Origin: JBBQBM01 sp964554485
GTDB lineage: Bacteria > Patescibacteriota > Saccharimonadia > Saccharimonadales > JAGQMS01
Reading direction: 5' to 3'
Length of the DNA stretch: 28,885 nucleotides
Assembly: GCA_964554485.1 (NCBI GenBank)
Contig: CAZKOX010000007.1
Coordinates: forward strand, 1 to 28,885
Part shown: positions 22,778 to 28,885 of the stretch, one piece after another
Layout of the letters: each line of letters starts with the position of its first letter
How positions within the stretch are numbered: position 1 is the first letter of the stretch
The notes under the pieces: generated by a model
Told to the model about the DNA's origin: nothing
The model's input: the letters and a program-made list of their open reading frames with translations, nothing else
Databases searched by the model: none
Translations under genes and position numbers: made by a program

Positions 22778-23859
22778 ACGTTATAAAAAAAGATATCGAA
22801 ATTTTAAAAAGCGAGATCGACGACTCGTTTAGAACAATTGATGGCGAAAAATTAAAGCAAGAGTTAGCAGAATTAAAATCTAAAATGGAAGCTAAGGATT
22901 TTTGGAATGACAATCAAAAAGCCGCTGAAATTAGTAAGCAATTTTCTAAACTAGAAGGTCGTATCTCGCCATGGTTAAATCTTCAGAAAAGAGTTGATGA
23001 TTTAAAACAACTAACAGATCTTGCCGATGACACTATTGCCGAAGATTTGAAGGCAGACTATCAGAAAATTAGTAATGACTATCAGGAACTAAAGGGCGAA
23101 CTTAAGCTTGCCGGTCCGTATGATAATTACGATGCGATCGTAAGTATTTATAGTGGTGCTGGCGGGACCGATGCTCAGGATTGGTCAGAGATGCTAGAAA
23201 GAATGTATTTACGCTGGGCAGAAAAGAACAAGCTAAAAGTTGAAGTTGTCGAGCGCGCCGTGGGGGATGAGGCCGGTATAAAAAACGTTAGCCTAATATT
23301 TAGCGGTCCTTTCGCATTCGGAAAGCTAAAAGGCGAACATGGGGTGCACCGATTGGTACGCTTGAGCCCATTTAACTCCGATAGTCTGCGCCAAACCAGC
23401 TTTGCTAAGGTTGACGTTACACCTAAAATTGATTCTCCGACAGAGGTAGTTATTGACGAAAAGGATCTAAAAATTGATGTCTATAGAAGTGGCGGTAAAG
23501 GAGGGCAGTCAGTTAATACCACCGATTCAGCTGTTCGAATAACACATCTTCCGACAAATATAGTAGTAGCTATTCAAAACGAACGTTCTCAACTTCAAAA
23601 TAGAGAAACCGCTATGACCATACTTAGATCAAAACTTGCACAACTGCAACTAGAACAGCATGCCGAATCATTGAGCCAACTTAAAGGACCCAACGAACAA
23701 GCAGCTTGGGGTAATCAAATACGTAGCTATGTTTTACATCCGTACAAAATGGTTAAAGATTTGCGAACAAACTTCGAGACAAGCGACACCGATGGAGTCT
23801 TAACGGGGAATATAGATGGCTTTGTCAACGCTTATCTAGAATATTCACTAGGTAAGTAG
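22765..23859 (+). CDS. prfB: Peptide chain release factor 2 (RF2), no programmed frameshift
   Basis: Terminates at UAA and UGA. The anticodon-like motif SPF is at 201-203 (LVRLSPFNSDSLRQTSF), and GGQ is at 246-248 in RSGGKGGQSVNTTDSAVRIT. The 364-residue sequence is continuous from its ATG, with the N-terminal helical domain (EAKDFWNDNQKAAEI at 42-56) in the same frame. The in-frame UGA and +1 frameshift near codon 26 that autoregulate RF2 in many bacteria are therefore absent. The gene starts 13 bases inside the M16 gene. Its presence, with genes here ending in TGA, supports genetic code 11. PrmC would methylate its GGQ. Confidence 0.96.
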   Translation: MAALDVIKKDIEILKSEIDDSFRTIDGEKLKQELAELKSKMEAKDFWNDNQKAAEISKQFSKLEGRISPWLNLQKRVDDLKQLTDLADDTIAEDLKADYQKISNDYQELKGELKLAGPYDNYDAIVSIYSGAGGTDAQDWSEMLERMYLRWAEKNKLKVEVVERAVGDEAGIKNVSLIFSGPFAFGKLKGEHGVHRLVRLSPFNSDSLRQTSFAKVDVTPKIDSPTEVVIDEKDLKIDVYRSGGKGGQSVNTTDSAVRITHLPTNIVVAIQNERSQLQNRETAMTILRSKLAQLQLEQHAESLSQLKGPNEQAAWGNQIRSYVLHPYKMVKDLRTNFETSDTDGVLTGNIDGFVNAYLEYSLGK

Positions 23860-23903
23860 GTTTTAGATTTTTATCGTAAGGTACATAAAAGTTAAGCTAA
23901 ATT

Positions 23904-23912
23904 TGGTATAAT
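23904..23912 (+). promoter_or_regulatory. Extended -10 promoter of ftsE (leaderless geometry)
   Basis: TGGTATAAT is an extended -10 ending seven bases before the GTG start at 23920, so the first transcribed base should be at or next to the start codon. No -35 match or Shine-Dalgarno sequence is seen. Confidence 0.65.
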
Positions 23913-23919
23913 AACGCTT

Positions 23920-24600
23920 GTGATATTACTTGATCGAGTTACAAAAAACTATCCAAGACGTGGCAGTGCAATTGAAAATGTTTCATTGCATGTTGAGCCT
24001 AAAGAATTCGTAATTATTGTCGGACCGAGCGGTGCCGGAAAAAGTACAATTCTTAAATTATTAACCCGAGAAGAAAAGCCAACCAGCGGCAAAATTATCG
24101 TCGGCGGAGTAGATTATGAAAATCTTAAAGATCGAGAAATCCCACTCTTGCGGCGAAAAATTGGCGTTGTTTTTCAGGACTTCAAATTGCTTCCAAATAA
24201 AACAGTATTTGAAAATGTTGCTTTTGCGCTGGAAATTGTCGGACACAGTAATCGAGAGATTCGCTACACAGTCCCGAGAGTGTTAGAAATAGTTGGTCTT
24301 ACCGGAAAAGAGCATCGTTATCCTTTTGAGCTTTCCGGAGGTGAACGTCAGCGAGTTGCTATTGCTCGTGCAATTGTTCGTCAACCTAAAATTCTTATCG
24401 CTGACGAGCCAACCGGAAATCTTGATCCTGAACACGCCTGGGACGTAATTAGGGTGCTTGAGAAAATTAATAAATACGGCACCACCGTACTTTTGACTAC
24501 TCACAACCAGGAGATCGTTAATCGTTTAAAACGCCGGGTCATTACCATCAAAGACGGTCAAGTTGTTAGCGATAAAGCAAATAGCGGGTACAAAAAATGA
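23920..24600 (+). CDS. ftsE: Cell division ATP-binding protein FtsE
   Basis: ABC-type ATPase that works with FtsX to switch on peptidoglycan hydrolases at the division site. Walker A GPSGAGKS is at 35-42, the Q-loop near VVFQDFKLLPNKTV (83-96), the ABC signature LSGGERQ at 138-144, Walker B ILIADEP at 158-164, and the switch His195. The length of 226 residues and the FQDFKLLPNKTV block are typical of FtsE as distinct from LolD. The start is GTG; a TATAAT box seven bases upstream rules out a more distal start and suggests a leaderless mRNA. The stop overlaps ftsX by four bases. Confidence 0.95.
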   Translation: MILLDRVTKNYPRRGSAIENVSLHVEPKEFVIIVGPSGAGKSTILKLLTREEKPTSGKIIVGGVDYENLKDREIPLLRRKIGVVFQDFKLLPNKTVFENVAFALEIVGHSNREIRYTVPRVLEIVGLTGKEHRYPFELSGGERQRVAIARAIVRQPKILIADEPTGNLDPEHAWDVIRVLEKINKYGTTVLLTTHNQEIVNRLKRRVITIKDGQVVSDKANSGYKK

Positions 24601-25544
24601 AAAGAAAATTAATTATTTTCAGACGGCTAACAGTATCGGGCGTTCAAAACTTTTTCCGCAACTCTTGGTTAAGTGTTGCTGCAACTGCAGTTATGATTGT
24701 GGCTCTGACAATTATTTTAGGAGCGATTTTAATAAATGTCACAGCCCGAAACGCAATCAAGGAACTTTCTAAAGATATTAAAGTTTCAATATATTTTCAG
24801 GACGGGGTTAGCTCTCAGCAGCGGGACAAACTACGTACAGCGCTTACAGATAATAAAGCCGTAGTAGAAGTTGAATATATAACCAGAGAAAAAGCCCAAG
24901 AAAGACTAAAACAAAATCAAGATCAGGGTTTTGTTGATCAAACATTAGCACTGCTGGGGGCTGAGGCACTTCCAGAATCTTTTGACGTTTCGGTTAATGA
25001 TTTAAGCAAACTTGAAGAAGTCGGTGATATTGCCAAACGTTCAGAATTTAAAGAAATAGTCGGACAAAATGCCGACGACATTACTCTTGGAAAGACGCGC
25101 TCAAAAGACACTATTGACCGTGCCGCTGCCGCGCAGCGTTATATTACCCTCGGAAGTATTATTGCTGCATCAATTTTTGCAAGTGTGTCGGTACTTATAA
25201 TATTTAATACCATCAGAATGGCTATTTTTACTCGCGCCGAAGAAATAAAAATCATGAAGTTAATAGGCGCAACACCCGATTATATTCGGGGGCCTTTTAT
25301 AATTGAAGCCTGCATGTATGGGGTGATAGCCGGCTTGCTTGCAAATGCCGGTGTCTATGCGTTTATTTTGTCGATGGGCTCAAAACTATCTAACCAACGT
25401 GAATTCGCTGAAACTTACACATTATTTACTTCACCAAGCCTGATAGCTGCAATGATTGTGGGTGGGGTATTGGCTGGAATCCTAGTAGCAATTCTCTCGA
25501 GTACTCTGGCCATGGAAAAGTACTTAAGACTAAAAAAGTGGTAA
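24597..25544 (+). CDS. ftsX: Cell division permease-like protein FtsX
   Basis: Membrane partner of FtsE. Transmembrane segments lie at about 24-48, 185-208, 236-258 and 281-305. The large extracellular loop between the first two (about 49-184) is the part that contacts hydrolases in other bacteria. The region after TM2 carries the family signature MAIFTRAEEIKIMKLIGATPDYIRGPF (209-234; the key part is EEIKIMKLIGAT). The length of 315 residues is normal. It is translationally coupled to ftsE by an ATGA overlap and is followed 28 bases later by a secreted CHAP hydrolase gene, its probable effector. Confidence 0.95.
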   Translation: MKRKLIIFRRLTVSGVQNFFRNSWLSVAATAVMIVALTIILGAILINVTARNAIKELSKDIKVSIYFQDGVSSQQRDKLRTALTDNKAVVEVEYITREKAQERLKQNQDQGFVDQTLALLGAEALPESFDVSVNDLSKLEEVGDIAKRSEFKEIVGQNADDITLGKTRSKDTIDRAAAAQRYITLGSIIAASIFASVSVLIIFNTIRMAIFTRAEEIKIMKLIGATPDYIRGPFIIEACMYGVIAGLLANAGVYAFILSMGSKLSNQREFAETYTLFTSPSLIAAMIVGGVLAGILVAILSSTLAMEKYLRLKKW

Positions 25545-25552
25545 TATAAAAG

Positions 25553-25558
25553 TATAAA
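25553..25558 (+). promoter_or_regulatory. Possible -10 box of the CHAP hydrolase gene
   Basis: TATAAA ends 13 bases before the ATG at 25572; another TATAAA at 25545-25550 straddles the end of ftsX. The short spacer has no Shine-Dalgarno sequence. Confidence 0.4.
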
Positions 25559-25571
25559 AGAACATAAATAT

Positions 25572-26714
25572 ATGAATAAAAAGATGAAATTATTATCCCG
25601 CGGACTCATTTTTTCTTTTCTGTCTTTGGCGGTGGTTTTTGGGGCAGTAGTACTGCCTAATAACACTCCTGCTAAAGCAACACCCGTAAGTGAACTACGC
25701 TCACAGGCAGCAGCGCTGCAGGCACAGATTAATGAAAATACTACCAAGGCCAAAGCTCTTGCAAAAGAAGCTGATAGCCTAAAGCGTAAAATTGCCGAAT
25801 TTGATCTACAAATAGCAGGTGTTAGTGCTCAGATCGAGTTAACGAATGTTAAGATTGCCGAACTTGAAGAAAGTCTAAAACAGGCTCAAATTGAGCTGGA
25901 TAGGCAGAAAGAATTATTAAAAACCGCAGTTCGCGCTTTATATAAAAAAGGCGATGCCAGTAGTTTTGAACTTCTCGTTGGTAGTTCAAGCTTTAGCCAA
26001 TTCGTGAATGAGCAAGATTACCTAGAGCGCTTAAAAGATGGTATTCAAAAATCGACCGAAAAGGTGATTGAACTTAAGTTGCAGATCAAAGCTCAAAAAG
26101 AAGAACAAGAAAAACTATTAGTACAACAAGAAGAGCAAAAGAAAGCTCTTGACGCTTCACGAGCTGAACGACAGGACGTATTAAACTACACCAAAGGTCA
26201 AGAGAGTACTTACAAACAAATGGCCGAGAACCTAAGGCAACAACAGCTTGAAATAAACAGACAAATCTTTGCCCAATCGAACGCTCAACTCTTTACTGGT
26301 GATCCAAGCAAAGGCGGCTACCCTTGGGATAATCAAGGCTATCCATGCAGCGGTGTCGATCCCTGGGGAATGTGTTATCGACAGTGTGTTTCATATACGG
26401 CCTTCAAGGTTGTGCAGTCTGGCAGACATATGGCTCAATGGGGCTTTGGCGGAGGTTACGGAGGGAATGCTCAGGATTGGCTAAGTAATGCCCGTATTGA
26501 CGGTATCCCATATGATCAAAACCCAAGAGTTGGCGATGTGGGTATTACTCAGTCCGGCCCATTCGGTCATGCGATCTATGTCGAACAAGTTTACGATGAC
26601 GGACGAATATATATCAGTCAGTACAACTATATTAGTGGATCAATCGCCCCGGGACGTTACAGCGAGGCAATAATGAACCCAGACTCTAGTTGGTACTTTA
26701 TCCATTTCCCATAA
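25572..26714 (+). CDS. Secreted coiled-coil CHAP peptidoglycan hydrolase (PcsB-like)
   Basis: Probable septal wall hydrolase controlled by FtsEX. A signal peptide (basic MNKKMKLLSR, hydrophobic to about residue 27, likely cleavage near PAKA at 33-36) is followed by a long coiled coil (about 40-235, rich in Gln/Glu/Lys/Leu with a break near 122-150). A C-terminal CHAP domain (about 250-380) has catalytic Cys272 in YRQCVSYTAFKV, His333 in GPFGHAIYVEQV, and a polar third residue near Asn352 in ISQYNYISG. This is the layout of streptococcal PcsB, whose coiled coil binds FtsX. The gene lies directly after ftsEX, which supports the pairing. At 380 residues it is close to PcsB. Cleavage specificity (amidase or endopeptidase) cannot be told. 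Confidence 0.9.
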   Translation: MNKKMKLLSRGLIFSFLSLAVVFGAVVLPNNTPAKATPVSELRSQAAALQAQINENTTKAKALAKEADSLKRKIAEFDLQIAGVSAQIELTNVKIAELEESLKQAQIELDRQKELLKTAVRALYKKGDASSFELLVGSSSFSQFVNEQDYLERLKDGIQKSTEKVIELKLQIKAQKEEQEKLLVQQEEQKKALDASRAERQDVLNYTKGQESTYKQMAENLRQQQLEINRQIFAQSNAQLFTGDPSKGGYPWDNQGYPCSGVDPWGMCYRQCVSYTAFKVVQSGRHMAQWGFGGGYGGNAQDWLSNARIDGIPYDQNPRVGDVGITQSGPFGHAIYVEQVYDDGRIYISQYNYISGSIAPGRYSEAIMNPDSSWYFIHFP

Positions 26715-26728
26715 ACGGTTCATTTGAT

Positions 26729-26737
26729 TGGTACAAT
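26729..26737 (+). promoter_or_regulatory. Extended -10 promoter of the S41 protease gene
   Basis: TGGTACAAT ends eight bases before the ATG at 26746, the same extended -10 and leaderless geometry as ftsE. It is the only regulatory signal seen in the 31-base spacer. Confidence 0.6.
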
Positions 26738-26745
26738 AGATATAC

Positions 26746-27978
26746 ATGAAAATTGTGGGAAGAAAATTTGGTAAATCAAATAATGAACTGATTTCGCCTA
26801 AAAAACGGCGCTTTAATTCATTTATCGTTGGTATTTTTTGTCTAGGTTTAATAGCTGGTGTTGGAGCTTCTCAGGGATTAGGCATATATATCTCCTCTAG
26901 AACTAGCCATAGTCCTCTTAGCGTAAATGGTTCGCTACCTGATGATCTTGACTATTCCGAGGTAGAGAAGGTCTATGATTCACTACGAAAAAATTATGAC
27001 GGAGAAATAAAACTCGAAGATATATATGATGGTCTAAAAAACGGATTGGCTCAGTCTACGAACGATCCGTACACCACTTATTTCAGTGCAGCTGAAAACG
27101 AAGAGTTCAACGGGGAAGTAAATGGGACTTTCTCAGGTATCGGGGCAGAACTACTCAGCGAAGACAATGTAATTATTATTTCAACGCCGCTGAGTGGATT
27201 CCCGGCCGAAAAGGCCGGGCTTAAAGCTCGAGACATAATATTAAAAATCGACGACGAGGATGCAACATCTTTAACAGTTTCTGAGGCAGTAAAGTTAATT
27301 AGGGGTGACGCCGGAACGACTGTTAAGCTGAGTATTCTTCGCGGCAGTGAACAGCTAGAATTTTCGATCGTTCGAGCTACCATCACCATCCCAAGTGTAA
27401 CTTTTAAAATCGAGAACAATATTGGATACATGCAAATAACCCGTTTTGGCGAAGATACCTACGACCTCTCGCTTGAAGCAGCAAATAACTTTATAGAAAA
27501 CAATGTTAAAGGTGTCGTTGTTGACGTGCGTAATAATCCAGGAGGCTATCTTGATCAGGCCGTTGCAGTTGCTAGTTTATGGTTGCCGAAGGGAAAGACC
27601 GTTGTTGAGGAGCGTCGCGGCGATGTAACCGAACGAGTAAATCGTGCACTAGGTGGCAATATTCTTGGTAACTACAAAACCGTCATTTTGATAAATGGTG
27701 GTAGTGCTAGTGCGAGCGAAATTCTTGCCGGCGCACTAAAGGACAACGGCAAAGCAACTCTTATTGGAGAAAGAACTTTCGGTAAAGGCAGCGTCCAGCA
27801 GGTTGAAGAGTTCATCGGTGGGTCAGCTCTAAAAGTAACCATCGCAAAATGGTACACGCCTAATGGCAAAAATATAAATAAAGAGGGTATTAGTCCTGAT
27901 ACAGAAGTAATAGCTACCGCCGAACAAATTACGGCGGGGGTTGATAGTCAAAAAGATGCAGCTATGGCATTATTCTAA
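26746..27978 (+). CDS. C-terminal processing protease (S41 family, CtpA-like)
   Basis: Periplasmic-side or extracellular serine protease that trims or degrades proteins from their C-termini. A membrane anchor lies at about 26-46. A PDZ domain covers about 125-205 (TFSGIGAELL, then STPLSGFPAEKAGLKARDII). The Ser-Lys dyad is Ser322 in GGSASASEILAGAL and Lys347 in RTFGKGSVQQ, 25 residues apart as in known enzymes. The length of 410 residues is normal for a Gram-positive-type CtpA/CtpB. It follows the CHAP hydrolase gene; in other bacteria such proteases control the level of wall hydrolases, so it could limit or mature the CHAP protein. That link is inference. Confidence 0.94.
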   Translation: MKIVGRKFGKSNNELISPKKRRFNSFIVGIFCLGLIAGVGASQGLGIYISSRTSHSPLSVNGSLPDDLDYSEVEKVYDSLRKNYDGEIKLEDIYDGLKNGLAQSTNDPYTTYFSAAENEEFNGEVNGTFSGIGAELLSEDNVIIISTPLSGFPAEKAGLKARDIILKIDDEDATSLTVSEAVKLIRGDAGTTVKLSILRGSEQLEFSIVRATITIPSVTFKIENNIGYMQITRFGEDTYDLSLEAANNFIENNVKGVVVDVRNNPGGYLDQAVAVASLWLPKGKTVVEERRGDVTERVNRALGGNILGNYKTVILINGGSASASEILAGALKDNGKATLIGERTFGKGSVQQVEEFIGGSALKVTIAKWYTPNGKNINKEGISPDTEVIATAEQITAGVDSQKDAAMALF

Positions 27979-27982
27979 TGCT

Positions 27983-28011
27983 TTGTGCAAAACCGAAAAA
28001 TAGTCTAAAAT
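27983..28011 (+). promoter_or_regulatory. Promoter of the receiver-domain gene (leaderless geometry)
   Basis: TTGTGC at 27983-27988, a 17-base spacer, and TAAAAT at 28006-28011. The -10 ends seven bases before the ATG at 28019, so the transcript should begin about at the start codon. Confidence 0.55.
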
Positions 28012-28018
28012 AATACCA

Positions 28019-28459
28019 ATGAATAATGACGTAAACACTCCTGTTCAAAGCGCTCAACCTTTACAAGAATCTTCCGAAGGTAGTGCTAAAAAAAAGATCT
28101 TACTAGTAGAAGACGACAATACCCTAGCAGGAGTTTATCTAGCTCGGCTAGAGGCTGAAGGCTTTGAATTAAAACGAGTGCCAAATGGCGAGGAGGCACT
28201 TTCTGCTGCATTGGAATTCAAGCCAGATCTTATTTTGCTTGATGCCATGATGCCAAAAGTAAGTGGCTTTGATGTATTAGATATTCTGCGCAACACGCCA
28301 GAGACAACTAATATTCGAATAATAATGCTTTCAGCACTTAGTCAGGAATCTGACATCAATCGCGCTAAAGACCTTGGGGTTGATGACTATCTTATTAAGT
28401 CACAAGTTATGATTACCGACGTCGTAGCACGCGTCAAAAAGAGTCTGAGCGTTGCTTAA
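28019..28459 (+). CDS. Stand-alone response regulator receiver protein (CheY-like)
   Basis: Phosphoacceptor domain without an output domain. An N-terminal Gln/Ser-rich extension of about 24 residues precedes the receiver fold: acidic pocket EDD at 31-33, phosphorylation site Asp75 in ILLDAMMP, Ser105 in MLSAL, and Lys127 in DDYLIKS. At 146 residues no DNA-binding or enzymatic domain follows, so it would act by protein contact or in a phosphorelay. No histidine kinase lies in the window. It comes after the S41 protease gene but has its own promoter-like sequence. Its 3' end overlaps the convergent GtrA gene by 26 bases. Confidence 0.92.
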   Translation: MNNDVNTPVQSAQPLQESSEGSAKKKILLVEDDNTLAGVYLARLEAEGFELKRVPNGEEALSAALEFKPDLILLDAMMPKVSGFDVLDILRNTPETTNIRIIMLSALSQESDINRAKDLGVDDYLIKSQVMITDVVARVKKSLSVA

Positions 28460-28885
28460 AAACGTATCGACCATACAAAACATAGTTCCATATTAATGAA
28501 GCGATTGTCGCGACGCCTTTTGCAAAATTGAGCCTGACAAATTCCTTACTGAACATTCCGGACTTTATTAGTTCTAGCAGCTCGTAGCACCAGCTTGAAG
28601 GGGCGGTTAAGTAATTAGTAAGAGTATAGATAATAAGGTTCTGTAAACCGTAAAGTCCAACTGCCGTAATTAGAATAAAGATAATAAATTGACGGCCAGA
28701 TTTATTCTTGTCTGCTTTAAAAACAAACCGTTGATTAAGAAAAAACGAAACACAAGCCGCGATTGAACCAGAAATAACATTTGCTCCAACGTTTGGCAGG
28801 CCAAATACAAAGACTAGTGTATTTAATATTCCAAAATCAAAGGCAGTATTAAAAATTCCAACCAGCGCAAACCTGGATATGCGTT
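28434..28885 (-). CDS. GtrA family membrane protein (partial, 5' end outside window)
   Basis: A frame open from the right edge runs on the minus strand to a TGA at 28434-28436, giving 149 codons with no start in the window. The translation begins RISRFALVGIFNTAFDFGIL and continues with SGSIAACVSFFLNQRFVFK and, near the C-terminus, LNFAKGVATIASLIWNYVLY. This matches the four-helix GtrA pattern (RF-LVG-NT near the start, sFllN-rfvF after the second helix, WNY-f near the end). GtrA proteins are thought to move lipid-linked sugars across the membrane for wall or surface glycan decoration. The loop with WCYELLELIKSG is longer than in short members. The 3' end overlaps the receiver gene tail by 26 bases. 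Confidence 0.82.
   Translation of the reverse strand, partial: RISRFALVGIFNTAFDFGILNTLVFVFGLPNVGANVISGSIAACVSFFLNQRFVFKADKNKSGRQFIIFILITAVGLYGLQNLIIYTLTNYLTAPSSWCYELLELIKSGMFSKEFVRLNFAKGVATIASLIWNYVLYGRYVFKQRSDSF

Noticed and set aside
22765..22845. Programmed frameshift in prfB
   Set aside because: The N-terminal domain is continuous in one frame with no in-frame UGA.
25415..25753. Minus-strand 112-residue frame across the ftsX-CHAP junction
   Set aside because: It is antisense to two well-supported genes, including a signal peptide, with no family match.

Overview
This window looks like a stretch of a streamlined genome from the Candidate Phyla Radiation (Patescibacteria), most likely Candidatus Saccharibacteria (TM7). 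No rRNA or database match is available, so the assignment rests on gene content and layout. Genes are very tightly packed and many overlap by 1 to 20 bases. The aminoacyl-tRNA synthetases are short or variant. The usual rpsB-tsf-pyrH-frr-uppS-cdsA-dxr-rseP-proS cluster is present without pyrH, cdsA and dxr. TGA is a normal stop and RF2 is encoded, so this is genetic code 11, not the recoded code 25 of Gracilibacteria and Absconditabacteria. I saw no tRNA, rRNA, CRISPR, insertion sequence or phage gene, and no gene-free stretch longer than 300 bases.

Layout. (1) 1-2831: a small membrane protein, the chromosome-partition pair parA-parB, and convergent lepB (signal peptidase I). (2) 2906-5240: a LytR-CpsA-Psr cell-wall ligase overlapping an unknown polytopic membrane protein. 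(3) 5272-7568, minus strand: rpmE (bL31), prfA (RF1) and prmC (RF methylase). (4) 7590-13498: starting from a promoter interleaved with that of rpmE, rpsB-tsf-frr-uppS-rseP-CPBP protease-proS. (5) 13558-18815: greA, lysS, rsmE, a Cas4/RecB-like PD-(D/E)XK nuclease, serS and hpf. (6) 18885-23859: secA, an M16 peptidase and prfB (RF2). (7) 23920-28459: ftsE-ftsX, a secreted coiled-coil CHAP hydrolase resembling PcsB, an S41 C-terminal processing protease and a stand-alone receiver protein. (8) The right edge holds the 3' part of a minus-strand GtrA-family membrane protein that has no start inside the window.

Functionally most of the window is translation (two ribosomal proteins, EF-Ts, RRF, RF1, RF2, PrmC, three aminoacyl-tRNA synthetases, RsmE, HPF), with protein export and membrane proteolysis (SecA, LepB, RseP, CPBP, M16, Ctp), wall and lipid-carrier functions (UppS, LCP, CHAP) and division or segregation (ParAB, FtsEX).

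The most striking non-coding signal is that at about half the genes a TATAAT-like -10 box ends only 6 to 13 bases before the start codon. That geometry implies leaderless or near-leaderless mRNAs. Genes without it (parA, parB, rpsB, tsf, greA) carry Shine-Dalgarno sequences. Other points worth attention are a possible self-sequestering rpsB leader with an anti-Shine-Dalgarno segment, a heptanucleotide tandem repeat that lies both inside prmC and just beyond its 3' end, direct repeats resembling parS half-sites before parA, and the ftsEX-CHAP-Ctp wall-hydrolase module.
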